A DNA stretch of 59,696 bases from Rhizobacter sp. (GTDB taxonomy: Bacteria; Pseudomonadota; Gammaproteobacteria; Burkholderiales; Burkholderiaceae_C): assembly GCA_023954175.1 (NCBI GenBank), contig JAMLIM010000012.1, positions 1 to 59,696 of the forward strand, in the 5' to 3' direction. The notes under the pieces are model-generated. The model did no database searches. It was given only the letters and a program-made list of their open reading frames with translations, and was not told the DNA's origin. A program made the position numbers and the translations under genes. Shown here piece after piece: positions 1 through 7,517 of this stretch; position 1 is the first letter of the stretch, and every line of letters starts with the position of its first letter.

Positions 1-2
1 CT

Positions 3-848
3 GCTCGCCAGCAGCGAAAGAGAGCCTTGCAAACTGGGGGCGTCCATGTATGTCCGATGGGCGACATCGCAAGCGCCGAGGGCTATGCACGCTACTGGGT
101 GCAGCGCGAGCGCCCCGGCGCCCGCTGGATCGGCTGGCAGCCCCGGCCGGATCTGGTGCCACCGCCTGCGACGATGAACATGGGCGGCGGCGGCGCCATG
201 CGCAACTGGCGCGAGGCCGGCCGCGCGACCATCGCCTACACCCACGAGGGGCGGCCGGTGCAGGAGATGCTGGCCGTGGTGACCAACTTCGCGGCCTCCA
301 CCATGCCGGGCCTGGCGGGCCAGCCGCCGGTGCAGACGCTGTCGGGCGAGGCGATGGGTGTACTCACCTGGCGTGCCCCCGAAGGCCAACTCGACCCGAA
401 ACAGTTCGACGCCATCTGGTCCACCCTGCGCAGCGACCCCGCCTGGTCGGCGCGCATCCAGCAGGGCATGAACCAGATGGCGCAGGACAACGCGCGCACG
501 CAGGCACAGATCTCGCAGATCCAGGCCGAGACCGGGCGCCAGGCGCTCGCCGAGACGGCGCGCCGCGGGCAGATCGCGGCGCAGACACGCGCCGAGATTG
601 CCGACATGCAGCAGCAGGGTTTCGAGAATCGCATGGCCAGCCAGGATCGGCAGCAGACCGAGACGATCAAGACCATCCGCGGCGTCGAACACTGGCGTGG
701 CAACGACGGCAAGGTCGTCGAACTGCCGAACCAGTACCCGCATGCCTGGAAGCTGAAGGACGGCAGCTACCTGCTGACCGACAGCCCGGCCTTCGACCCC
801 GGGCGCGACCTCGGCATCGAGGGGCAGAAGATGCAGCTCGTGCGCTGA
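3..848 (+). CDS. Hypothetical protein, 5' end cut off by window edge
   Basis: I do not recognise this family. The reading frame is open to the left edge of the window, so the true start probably lies outside; the first start-like codon inside is a TTG at 27 and the first ATG is at 57. The middle of the product (roughly residues 140-215 counted from 27) is rich in Gln, Ala, Thr and Arg with regular spacing and looks like a coiled coil. It is followed by a C-terminal part with Trp, Tyr and Gly that could fold as a small beta domain. No signal peptide or membrane segment is visible in the part present. Strong GC bias at third positions and a clean stop support it as a real gene. It converges on the PEP-CTERM gene across a strong hairpin. 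Confidence 0.6.
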   Translation, partial: ARQQRKRALQTGGVHVCPMGDIASAEGYARYWVQRERPGARWIGWQPRPDLVPPPATMNMGGGGAMRNWREAGRATIAYTHEGRPVQEMLAVVTNFAASTMPGLAGQPPVQTLSGEAMGVLTWRAPEGQLDPKQFDAIWSTLRSDPAWSARIQQGMNQMAQDNARTQAQISQIQAETGRQALAETARRGQIAAQTRAEIADMQQQGFENRMASQDRQQTETIKTIRGVEHWRGNDGKVVELPNQYPHAWKLKDGSYLLTDSPAFDPGRDLGIEGQKMQLVR

Positions 849-870
849 AGCCGCGGCGCCGCAGGCCACG

Positions 871-905
871 GCCGGACCGGGGGCAGCATTGCCGCCCCCG
901 GCCGG
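871..905. terminator. Strong GC hairpin between convergent genes
   Basis: An 8-bp perfect stem CCGGGGGC (877-884) pairs with GCCCCCGG (894-901) around a 9-nt loop and can be extended by four more pairs past a bulged A. It lies between the stops of two convergent genes. There is no T-tract on either side, so an intrinsic terminator of the classic type is not proven. A bidirectional end-protecting hairpin is the other reading. Confidence 0.45.
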
Positions 906-907
906 AT

Positions 908-1891
908 TCAGCCCGCCTGGCGCGGGGCGCTGCGGCGGCGCACGGTCCAGCCCATCGCGAGCAGGCCACCCAACATCAGTGCCCAGGTGCCCGGCTCCGG
1001 GATCGGCATCGCCGGCAGCACCGGCACCTGGCGGCCGTCGGCAGTGAACAGTGTCGTGCCGGAATCGGTGTCGACCATCGACCAGTCGGTCAGCAGGTTG
1101 TCGTCGGCGTCGTACAGGTCCACGCCTTCGAGGTAGATGGTGCGCGAGTAGTTGGCCGTGATCGTCGTGCCGTCGCCGACCTCAAGATCACCCGGCAGCA
1201 GCCGCACGAAGGCACTGGTCCAGAAGTACAGGTTGATCGGCGTGCCGAGCTCCTCCACCGGCAGTTGGTAGGTGTAGTCGCCCGGGCCGAACGCCGACAG
1301 CGTGCCGTCCTCGAAACCGCCGTCGAACAGATCGAGCCAGCTGTGGCCGCTGTCGGTGGTCGCCGCGAAGTCGAGCCGGCCATCGGCGTAGCCGGGGCCG
1401 GTGCTGCTGCTGCCGCTGACGTGCCAGTGGAACTCCGCCCGCGCGGCGGCGTCGGTGGCGTCGAAGAAGGTGATCGAGGTCGACGTGCCCTGGCCCGCCA
1501 CCCAGTAGTAGCTGTGATCGGCCTGCGCGTTCTGCACCGTCATCGACGCGTAGGTGCGTGCCGCATAGAAACCGGAATACTGCGCCGAGCCGGTGTACCA
1601 GGCGGTTGCGCCGCCCAAGTCCATGCGGCCGCTCTCGAGCGAATTGACCTTCGGTGCGATGTTGCTGACGTAGTCCAGCCCCTCCATCTGGATGTCGCTG
1701 CTGGCGCCGTCGTAGATGTAGCCGTAGTTGAGGGCGCGGTACATCGGCATCCCGGCGAAGTCGCCGCCGCCTTCGGTGCGCACGTCGGCGTTGGCGCCCG
1801 TGGCGGCCAGGCACAAGACGGCCGCGGCGGCAATCGCCAGCTGGCGTGAGCGAGCCGAAGTCCGCTGCGTGGGTGTGAGGCGTTCGATCAT
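908..1891 (-). CDS. PEP-CTERM sorting domain protein
   Basis: A secreted or surface protein of 327 residues. The first ~35 residues form a signal peptide (basic n-region, Ala/Leu core, cleavage after Ala-Asn-Ala). The last ~25 residues form a PEP-CTERM signal: Pro-Glu-Pro-Gly, then a hydrophobic helix of about 16 residues, then Arg-Arg-Arg. In the known system this tail is recognised by an exosortase (EpsH/XrtA type) that cleaves and transfers the protein to the surface or exopolysaccharide. The body between is rich in Gly, Ser, Thr, Asp and aromatic residues, as is common for the family, and has no domain I can name. The ATG at 1891 has a GGAGA ribosome site. No exosortase gene is in this window. 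Alone it faces the truncated gene to its left. Confidence 0.85.
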   Translation of the reverse strand: MIERLTPTQRTSARSRQLAIAAAAVLCLAATGANADVRTEGGGDFAGMPMYRALNYGYIYDGASSDIQMEGLDYVSNIAPKVNSLESGRMDLGGATAWYTGSAQYSGFYAARTYASMTVQNAQADHSYYWVAGQGTSTSITFFDATDAAARAEFHWHVSGSSSTGPGYADGRLDFAATTDSGHSWLDLFDGGFEDGTLSAFGPGDYTYQLPVEELGTPINLYFWTSAFVRLLPGDLEVGDGTTITANYSRTIYLEGVDLYDADDNLLTDWSMVDTDSGTTLFTADGRQVPVLPAMPIPEPGTWALMLGGLLAMGWTVRRRSAPRQAG

Positions 1892-2159
1892 TGCATTCTC
1901 CGGTCAGTGGTGGTGCCCGCATGATCGGGAGCGACCGTTCCGGAATCGTTTGTTTTGTGGGCCTGGCGACCCCCTGCTTCGCGGGGGTAGGAGAGTTCTT
2001 GCCAAGTCAGGAACAAGCCGTGTGCGGCAGGCGGTGGCCGCGCGCGGGCCTGCGGAGCGTGGCAGTGCTGCGAGTCTGGCCGCGACGCGCCGGCAGTCCA
2101 TGCGTTGGGGTCCGGAATGCGCCGAAGTCTTTCGACCGGCGCACCCGCAGCCCGCAACC
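1892..2159. other. Intergenic region with hairpin, no gene seen
   Basis: 268 bases lie between the end of the MoaD-like gene and the start of the PEP-CTERM gene, both leftward. A hairpin ACCCCC (1969-1974) / GGGGGT (1983-1988) with an 8-nt loop could end the upstream operon, but it lacks a T-tract on the minus strand. I found no convincing promoter for the PEP-CTERM gene and no sigma-54 type GG/GC element. Confidence 0.35.
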
Positions 2160-2417
2160 TCACCCCCCGCTGAGCGCGAGCACGATGGCCACGAAGTCGT
2201 CGGGTTTCAGGGCATGCGTGAGCTCGCGCACGCCGAGACCGTTGACGAAGATGCGCATGTTGGGCCGCAGCATGTTCTGCTCGTCGACGACGCGAAAGCG
2301 CAGCCCGGGGTAGCGGTGATCGAGGTCGGCGAACAGCGCGTCGAGCGTGCCGCCGACGGCCTCGACCTGCGGCTCGCGCGTGTACGACCGCAGCGCGCTC
2401 GGGATCAGCACCTTCAC
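2160..2417 (-). CDS. MoaD/ThiS-like ubiquitin-fold protein
   Basis: A small protein of 85 residues with a beta-grasp sulfur-carrier pattern. It starts with a hydrophobic beta strand (VKVLIPSALR), has a central Leu-rich helix, a strand pair near 'MRIFVNG', and ends exactly in Gly-Gly. In MoaD, ThiS and their relatives this Gly-Gly end is adenylated and turned into a thiocarboxylate or joined to a partner. I chose the GTG at 2417 because GAGGG sits 7 nt upstream and the protein then matches the usual length; longer upstream frames overlap the neighbour. It follows the BNR-repeat gene by 37 nt on the same strand, and to my knowledge this pair recurs in many genomes. No MoaE, MoaB/MoeB-like E1 or ThiG gene is nearby, so its partner is unknown. 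Confidence 0.8.
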   Translation of the reverse strand: MKVLIPSALRSYTREPQVEAVGGTLDALFADLDHRYPGLRFRVVDEQNMLRPNMRIFVNGLGVRELTHALKPDDFVAIVLALSGG

Positions 2418-2454
2418 CCGCGTGCCCTCGCGCCAGGCGTTCCGCACCTGTGGG

Positions 2455-3672
2455 TCATGGCAGCTCGGCCACTTCGACCGCGTAGATCTCCGGCAGATGG
2501 CGCGCGATGTTGGACCAGCGTGCGCCCTCTTCGCGCCCGATCCACAGCTCGCCGCTGGTGGTGCCCAGGTACAGCGCCGGTGCCGCCTGTGCATCCACCG
2601 TCATCGCCTGGCGCTTCACGGTCCACCAGGCCTGGTTCTCGGGCAGCCCCTGGTCCAGCCGCTGCCAGCTGCGGCCGGCATTGCGCGTGACGTAGGCGGC
2701 CGGGCGGCCGTCGGGGCTGGTGCGCGGCCAAACGTCGGTGCCGTCCATCGGGAAGACCCAGGCGGTGTCAGCGTCGCGCGGGTGCACGACCATCGGGAAG
2801 CCGATGTCGCCGACCCGCTTGGGCATCTTGCGGCCGATGCGCTGCCAGCTGTCATTCGCGGGGTCGCCGGCTGCGCCCTGCGCACGATCGAGCCGGTAGA
2901 TGCCGCAGTGGTTCTGCTGGTACAGCCGGTCGGGGTTGGCGGGGCACAGGCGCACGCAATGCGGGTCGTGGAAGGTGACGGTGGTGGCGTCGAAGCCTCC
3001 GACGACTTCGAGCCCTTTGATCAGCGTCGACCAGCTGCGGCCAGCGTCGCGCGACTCGTGCACGCCGCCGCCCGACATCGCAAAGTAGAGGTGCGACGCG
3101 TCGCGTGGATCGACGATGATCGAATGCAGCTTCGGCCCGTCGGGGGTGCCGTCCTGCACCGTTCCCATCCACTCGCGGAACTGTGCGTCGTCATTCACGG
3201 CCGGCAGCGGCGCCCAGCTCACGCCACCGTCCTCCGAGCGGAACAGGCCCTGCGGCGAGGTGCCGGCATACCACGTGTCGCGCTCGCCGGCGTGCCCCGG
3301 GGTCAGCCAGAAGGTGTGGTCGACCGAGCGTGCCGGCAGCGCGTTGGCGGGTTTGGCGAAGGCCGGCGGCTGGCGCGCCTCCTTCCAGGTGCGGCCGAGG
3401 TTGGTCGAGCGAAAGATCGTCGGGCCGAGGTGGCCGGTCCTGGCCGCAGCCAGCAGCGTGCGGCCGTCGCGCGGGTCGAGCCGCACATGGCTGACGGTGT
3501 GCCCCAGGAAATGCGGGCCGTCGGCAGCCCATGTCCTGCGCCGGTCGTCGCCATGGAAGAACCACGCACCCTTGCGCGTGGCCACGAGGATGACGATGCG
3601 TGCGGCCGGGGCCGTCTTGGCGCGCGTTGCGGGTTTGCCGGCGGCCGGGGTGGGAGTTGATGCTCGACTCAT
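2455..3672 (-). CDS. BNR/Asp-box repeat (sialidase-fold) protein
   Basis: A 405-residue protein with repeated Asp-box motifs of the S-x-D/N-x-G-x-x-W kind: RSTNLGRTW, RSEDGGVSW, ESRDAGRSW and VTRNAGRSW. These mark a beta-propeller of the sialidase/VPS10/WD40-like BNR type. Proteins like this are often annotated as exo-alpha-sialidase or glycosyl hydrolase, but I see no catalytic set that would prove enzymatic activity. There is no signal peptide: the N-terminus is a Lys/Ala/Pro-rich stretch, so it is probably cytosolic. GAGGAG lies just before the ATG at 3672. It sits between the DUF1428 gene (54 nt upstream) and the MoaD-like gene (37 nt downstream), so it likely belongs to the ECF sigma operon or to a module joined to it. 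Confidence 0.75.
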   Translation of the reverse strand: MSRASTPTPAAGKPATRAKTAPAARIVILVATRKGAWFFHGDDRRRTWAADGPHFLGHTVSHVRLDPRDGRTLLAAARTGHLGPTIFRSTNLGRTWKEARQPPAFAKPANALPARSVDHTFWLTPGHAGERDTWYAGTSPQGLFRSEDGGVSWAPLPAVNDDAQFREWMGTVQDGTPDGPKLHSIIVDPRDASHLYFAMSGGGVHESRDAGRSWSTLIKGLEVVGGFDATTVTFHDPHCVRLCPANPDRLYQQNHCGIYRLDRAQGAAGDPANDSWQRIGRKMPKRVGDIGFPMVVHPRDADTAWVFPMDGTDVWPRTSPDGRPAAYVTRNAGRSWQRLDQGLPENQAWWTVKRQAMTVDAQAAPALYLGTTSGELWIGREEGARWSNIARHLPEIYAVEVAELP

Positions 3673-3726
3673 GAAGGCTCCTCGGTAAGTGTTGCAAAAG
3701 AGAGTGCGGGAACGGACGCGCAGGAT

Positions 3727-4086
3727 TCAGAACCTGACGATCTCCTTGAAGCCGCCCCAGAACATGCGCTTGCCGTCGAAGGGCACGGACTTCGGGCTCA
3801 TGTCGGCCATCATGGGGTCGGCCATCACCCTCTTGTTCACTGCGTCGCGATGACGGCGCGACTTGAACACGATCCACGAGAAGACCACCAGCTCGTCGGG
3901 CTTGAGCTTCACGGCCTGCGGGAACGACGTCCGCTTGCCGGGCTTGACATCGTCGGCGGCGCATTCATGCAACTCGAGTGCACCGTGCTTGATCCACAGC
4001 GCGCCGAACTTGCGCGCCATGCGCCGGTAGTCGGCAAGCTTGTGTTTCGGCACCGGGACGACGAATCCATCGACATACACGCTCAT
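3727..4086 (-). CDS. DUF1428 family protein (YbaA-like)
   Basis: A 119-residue cytosolic protein with the full DUF1428 pattern: the N-terminal YVDGFVVPVP segment, the central VVFSWIVFKSRRHRD segment, and the C-terminal MPxD/E-like and MFWGGF parts. The family has a dimeric alpha+beta barrel fold related to the YCII and ABM families; its function is not known. Its ATG overlaps the stop of the sigma factor gene as ATGA, and AAGGAG lies 7 nt before the start, so translation is probably coupled. DUF1428, YCII and VOC proteins clustered with one ECF factor suggest a shared response, perhaps to a reactive small molecule, but this is inference. Confidence 0.85.
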   Translation of the reverse strand: MSVYVDGFVVPVPKHKLADYRRMARKFGALWIKHGALELHECAADDVKPGKRTSFPQAVKLKPDELVVFSWIVFKSRRHRDAVNKRVMADPMMADMSPKSVPFDGKRMFWGGFKEIVRF

Positions 4087-5384
4087 GGCTTGGCTCCTTC
4101 AGGCGGGGTGTTGTGCGCACGGGCGAGCAGCAGCTCGCGCTCGCGCGCGTTGCGGGTCAGGTCGGCCGCGCGCAGCCACATCGCGCACGCCTCGTGGTCG
4201 CGGCCCAGGCGCTGCAGCAGATCGGCCATCACGCTGGGCAACAGGTGGTAGTGCGCGAGCTGCGGCCGTGATGCGAGCGCCTGCACGAGCGGCAGCGCCG
4301 CGGCCGGGCCGTGCGCGCGGCCGATCGCCACTGCGCGGTTGAGTTCGACGACCGGCGAGGGCTGCACCGCGAGCAGCGCGTCGTAAAGCGCGCAGATCGC
4401 GGGCCAGTCGGTGTCCTCGGCGCGTGCGGCGCGCGCGTGGCAAGCGGCGATCGCGGCCTGCAGCGCGTAGGGGCCGGGCACGGCGCGCCCGGTCAAAGCC
4501 CGGGCCTGCGCCAGTGCCGCGAGGCCGCGGCGGATGAGCAGCCGATCCCAACGTGAACGGTCCTGATCCATCAGCAGGATCGGTTGGCCCTGCCCGTCGA
4601 CGCGGGCCGCCGCGCGCGAGGCCTGGATCTCGAGCAGGGCCTGCAGGCCATGCGCTTCGGGCTCGGCCGGGGCCAGGGCCGACAACATGCGCGCCAGGCG
4701 CAGCGCCTCGTCGCACAGCGCCGGGCGCATCCAGTCGACGCCGCTGGTCGCCGCGTAGCCTTCGTTGAAGACGAGGTAGATCACTTCGAGCACCGCCGCC
4801 AGGCGCCCGCCCAACTGCTCGCGCGCGGGCAGCTCGAAAGGCACGCGGGCCGCGCTGAGCGTGTGCTTGGCGCGCACGATGCGCTGCGCGATCGTCGGCT
4901 CGGCGACGAGGAAGGCGCGCGCGATCTCGCTCGTCGCGAGGCCGGCGACCAGCTTCAAGGTCAGCGCCACCTGCGCGTCGCGCGACAGCACCGGGTGGCA
5001 GGCGGTGAAGATCAGGCGCAGCAGGTCGTCGCCGACCGGGTCGGCTTCGGCCGCGATCAAGGTGTCGGTCACGCTGGGCACGGTGTGCGCCGCGCGTGCT
5101 TCGCCGTCGCGCGCGAGCGCCTCGTGTTCGGCCGCAGCCATCGCACGATGGCGCAGATGGTCGAGCGCGCGGCGCCGGGCGGTGGTCGTGAGCCAGGCAC
5201 CGGGGTTGGCCGGCACGCCGTCGCGCGGCCAGTGCTCGAGCGCGGCGACGAGCGCATCGCCCGCGAGTTCCTCGGCCACGCCAAGGTCGCGCGTGAGGCG
5301 TGCGACCGCGGCGATGACCTTGGCGGCTTCAAGACGCCAGACGGCGGCGATCGCGGCGTGCGTGGCATGGGTCGCTGTGGACAC
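4083..5384 (-). CDS. ECF sigma factor, ECF42 type with TPR-like C-terminus
   Basis: An RNA polymerase sigma-70 family factor of 433 residues. Residues ~1-75 carry region 2 (AEELAGDALVAALEHW, then the ARRRALDHLRH segment), and residues ~115-170 carry region 4 with a helix-turn-helix (ATSEIARAFLVAEPTIAQRIVRAK). A helical C-terminal half of over 200 residues contains TPR-like segments and the conserved YLVFNEGYAA motif. Ordinary ECF factors are about 190 residues. This long form with DGPF/YCII neighbours is the mark of group ECF42, which works without a classical anti-sigma factor. I start it at the GTG at 5384 because longer frames only shadow the upstream small ORF; the ribosome site is weak. 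It overlaps the DUF1428 start by ATGA. The candidate promoter at 6878-6904 suggests that it drives its own operon. Confidence 0.88.
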   Translation of the reverse strand: MSTATHATHAAIAAVWRLEAAKVIAAVARLTRDLGVAEELAGDALVAALEHWPRDGVPANPGAWLTTTARRRALDHLRHRAMAAAEHEALARDGEARAAHTVPSVTDTLIAAEADPVGDDLLRLIFTACHPVLSRDAQVALTLKLVAGLATSEIARAFLVAEPTIAQRIVRAKHTLSAARVPFELPAREQLGGRLAAVLEVIYLVFNEGYAATSGVDWMRPALCDEALRLARMLSALAPAEPEAHGLQALLEIQASRAAARVDGQGQPILLMDQDRSRWDRLLIRRGLAALAQARALTGRAVPGPYALQAAIAACHARAARAEDTDWPAICALYDALLAVQPSPVVELNRAVAIGRAHGPAAALPLVQALASRPQLAHYHLLPSVMADLLQRLGRDHEACAMWLRAADLTRNARERELLLARAHNTPPEGAKP

Positions 5385-5388
5385 GGTG

Positions 5389-5505
5389 CTACTCGGTCTT
5401 GCGGCCGGACGCCTTCGACGCGTTCTCTTTCGCACGCTGCACCGCGCGCGCCTGTGGGGCGATGCAGGCGTCGATGCCGGCGGGTGCGGCGCGCTTCGCA
5501 TCCAT
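5389..5505 (-). CDS. Small ORF (38 codons), possible DUF1801 remnant
   Basis: A short open frame fills the gap between the VOC gene and the sigma factor gene. Its ATG is 4 nt after the VOC stop and its TAG is 4 nt before the sigma GTG. The peptide is Lys/Ala-rich, and its residues 11-23 (IDACIAPQARAVQ) resemble the start of DUF1801 proteins, which usually continue for about 100 more residues. It then ends in a polar, basic tail. It may be a remnant of a DUF1801 gene, a real small protein, or just a spacer that keeps ribosomes moving into the sigma gene. The ribosome site is poor (GAG 3 nt upstream). DUF1801 genes do occur beside YCII/VOC genes, which is why I favour a remnant. Confidence 0.35.
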   Translation of the reverse strand: MDAKRAAPAGIDACIAPQARAVQRAKENASKASGRKTE

Positions 5506-5509
5506 GCGC

Positions 5510-5998
5510 TCAGCGGCCCTCGAACGCGCGCTCCAGCGCGGCGATGTCGAACTTGCCCATCTTCATCATCGCCTGCACGACGCGGGCGACTTGCGCGCTG
5601 TCGCCGCTGCTCATCATCTGCATGTGCGCTTTCGGCACGATCTGCCACGACAGGCCGAAGCGGTCCTTCAACCAGCCGCATTGGCTGGGCGCGCCGCCGT
5701 CCTTGATGAGGCCGTCCCAGAGCCTGTCGACTTCGGCCTGGTCGTCGCACTGCACGAACAGCGACGCCGCTTCGTTGAGCTTGAAGTGCGGGCCGCCGTT
5801 GAAGGCGATCAGCGGCTGGCCGTGCAGCTCGAAGCTCACCGCCATCACGCTGCCCGGCGGATACGGCGTGCCCTCGCCCCAGTGCTGCGTGTGCACGATG
5901 CGGCCGTTGCCGAAGAGTTCGATGTAGAGCGCAGCAGCGTCAGCGGCCTGGTTGTCGTACCAGAGGAAGGGCGTGATCTTGTGTGCGAGTTTGAACAT
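5510..5998 (-). CDS. VOC family protein, PhnB/UbiG-related
   Basis: A 162-residue member of the vicinal oxygen chelate fold in the PhnB / '3-demethylubiquinone methyltransferase' subgroup. Signs are the ITPFLWYDNQA start, the YIELFGNGRI helix-strand, the central FELHGQPLIAFNGGP strand, and the end RFGLSWQIVP followed by a helical tail with MMKMGKFDI. The function of this subgroup is not firmly known; a binding or isomerase-like role on a small ligand is possible. I prefer the ATG at 5998 with GGAG 8 nt upstream; a GTG at 6004 that overlaps the previous stop is the alternative. It sits in the ECF42 operon. Confidence 0.85.
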   Translation of the reverse strand: MFKLAHKITPFLWYDNQAADAAALYIELFGNGRIVHTQHWGEGTPYPPGSVMAVSFELHGQPLIAFNGGPHFKLNEAASLFVQCDDQAEVDRLWDGLIKDGGAPSQCGWLKDRFGLSWQIVPKAHMQMMSSGDSAQVARVVQAMMKMGKFDIAALERAFEGR

Positions 5999-6000
5999 GG

Positions 6001-6408
6001 TCACTGCTCCTTCGGCGGCATGCCTGCCATGTGAACGAGCTCCCAGATGTGGCCATCGAGATCCTCGAAACCGTGGGCGTACATGAAGCCGTGGTCCTTG
6101 GCTTCGCGCAACGCCGTGCCGCCGGCGGCCACGGCCTTGGCGACCAGTGCATCGACCTGCTCGCGGCTTTCGCAGGCGAGGCAGACCAGCACCTCGGTGC
6201 TCTTCTTCGCATCGACCACCGGCTTGCCGGTGAAGGTCTTGAAGAAGTCGTGCACCAGCAGCATCGCAAACAGGTTCTCGCCGAGCACGAGCGCGGCGCC
6301 CTGCTCGTTGGAGAAATCAGGGTTGAACGTGTAGCCCAGGGCCTTGAAGAAGGCCTGTGATTTCGCCATGTCGGCGATCGGAAGATTGACGAAGATCTGG
6401 CTGTGCAT
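6001..6408 (-). CDS. VOC family (glyoxalase-like) protein
   Basis: A 135-residue single-chain VOC protein with paired beta-alpha-beta-beta-beta modules: FVNLPIADMAKSQAFFKALGY at the N-terminus and FEDLDGHIWELVHM at the C-terminus, the latter carrying the Glu that often binds metal. The other metal ligands of true glyoxalase I cannot be assigned with certainty. AAGGAG lies before the ATG at 6408. It nearly touches the downstream PhnB-type gene and is 63 nt after the YCII gene, so it is clearly part of the operon. Many ECF42 loci carry VOC genes of unknown substrate. Confidence 0.85.
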   Translation of the reverse strand: MHSQIFVNLPIADMAKSQAFFKALGYTFNPDFSNEQGAALVLGENLFAMLLVHDFFKTFTGKPVVDAKKSTEVLVCLACESREQVDALVAKAVAAGGTALREAKDHGFMYAHGFEDLDGHIWELVHMAGMPPKEQ

Positions 6409-6471
6409 GTCGAAGCTCCTTTCAGGGTTTCACGGCCCGCGGCTCGGGGACGGCGGGCCGGTTTGCAAGGC

Positions 6472-6852
6472 TCAACTCGAGGCGGGCGCGAAGTCCTCGG
6501 CTTCGAACAGTTGCAGCACCTCGATTTCGCAGGCGCTGCCGTGCAGTGTCGGGTTGGGGTAGCGGCGCGACCATTCCATCGCCTCGTCGCGCGAGCGCAC
6601 CTGGATCAGCGTGTAGCCGGCGATCAATTCCCCGGTCGCGGCGAACGGTCCGTCGACCACGCGGCGCCGGCCTTCGGCGCCGATGGCCACACGCCAGCCG
6701 TGCGCGCTGGCCCTGAGGCCCGCGCCGTCGAGCAGCACGCCGGCGCGCGCGAGTTCTTCGTGGAAGGCGGCCATCTCGGCAAGCAGCGAAGCCGGCGGCA
6801 TGACGCCCGCCTCGCTGTCGGCTGTGGCCTTGACGATGATCATGAAGCGCAT
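6472..6852 (-). CDS. YCII/DGPF domain protein
   Basis: A 126-residue protein of the YCII family (dimeric alpha/beta barrel), with the typical start MRFMIIVKA, the EMAAFHEELARAGVLLDG helix and the diagnostic VVDGPFAATGELIAGY segment that gives the DGPF name. It ends with a WSRRYP-x-PTLHG motif. DGPF proteins are the hallmark partners of ECF42 and ECF41-like sigma factors; a conserved Asp/His pair in YciI suggests an enzymatic role, still unproved. AAGGAG lies 9 nt before the ATG. It is the first gene behind the candidate ECF42 promoter. Confidence 0.88.
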   Translation of the reverse strand: MRFMIIVKATADSEAGVMPPASLLAEMAAFHEELARAGVLLDGAGLRASAHGWRVAIGAEGRRRVVDGPFAATGELIAGYTLIQVRSRDEAMEWSRRYPNPTLHGSACEIEVLQLFEAEDFAPASS

Positions 6853-6877
6853 GGTGCCTTGCTCCTTTCATCCCCAC

Positions 6878-6904
6878 GACGAACAAGGATGGCCGAATTC
6901 GACA
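6878..6904 (-). promoter_or_regulatory. Candidate ECF42-dependent promoter
   Basis: On the minus strand, TGTCGA (6899-6904) is followed by a 17-nt spacer and CGTC (6878-6881), 25 nt before the YCII start. As I recall, ECF42 factors recognise TGTCGA at -35 and CGA/TC at -10, so this fits both boxes and the spacing. It would make the sigma factor drive its own operon. Seen directly: the two boxes. Inferred: their use. Confidence 0.65.
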
Positions 6905-7022
6905 GACGCGGCAGGCTGTTCGGGAAACTACCGATCCGCTCGAGCGAAGGGGCGCCGCGGCATGGCCTGTTTCCCCGCGCTGGCGCATGGGCGGCGCGAG
7001 GCGCGTCGGGAGATGGCTGCGG

Positions 7023-7373
7023 TCAGGTAAAGCAGGGCCCGGTCTCGCGCACCTCGACCGTCGCCCAGGCCGCCGCAGGGCAGCGCGCGGCCCAGGCGAG
7101 CGCGTCTTCCCTGGTCGTCACGTCGAGCAGGAAGAAGCCTCCGACCATTTCCTTGGCCTCCGCGAACGGGCCGTCGATCACGCGCGCTGCCGCCCCCTCG
7201 GGCTGCTGCAGCCGCGTCGCTGCAGTGGCCAGGGAACTGGAAGCCATCAGCACGCCGGCGCGCTTGAGGTCGTCGGTGAATCCGAGCATCTGCTGGTATG
7301 CAGCCTTGCCGCCCTCGACACCGCGCGCTTCGCGCTGACCGATGGGTTCGACGATGAGCAACATCTGGGGCAT
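7023..7373 (-). CDS. YCII/DGPF domain protein (second copy)
   Basis: A 116-residue YCII-family protein with the same layout as the next gene, including VIDGPFAEAKEMVGGFFLLDV. It differs from that copy enough to be an old duplicate rather than a recent one. The ATG at 7373 has GGAG 8 nt upstream; a longer in-frame start would add an unlikely Arg-rich leader. A 170-nt gap with the ECF42-like promoter separates it from the next YCII gene, so it may be transcribed on its own or read through. I found no TGTCGA box in front of it. Confidence 0.85.
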   Translation of the reverse strand: MPQMLLIVEPIGQREARGVEGGKAAYQQMLGFTDDLKRAGVLMASSSLATAATRLQQPEGAAARVIDGPFAEAKEMVGGFFLLDVTTREDALAWAARCPAAAWATVEVRETGPCFT

Positions 7374-7517
7374 GGTGGCGTCTCCGATGCAATGAAGTTG
7401 TCGGGCCAGCATTGTGTGCGCGCCGCGACGCCGCTGCACGCCTTGCGGCATTGCCGCTGATGTTCGCCTCGCGGCGCCCGCAGAGGCGTCACGCCCGGAC
7501 GTTCTGGAACCGTCAAT

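Noticed and set aside
50-1849. Long rightward open frame over the first two genes
   Set aside because: Its composition is Arg/Ala/Gly-rich out-of-frame translation; the real genes in this span have signal peptide, PEP-CTERM tail and proper codon bias.
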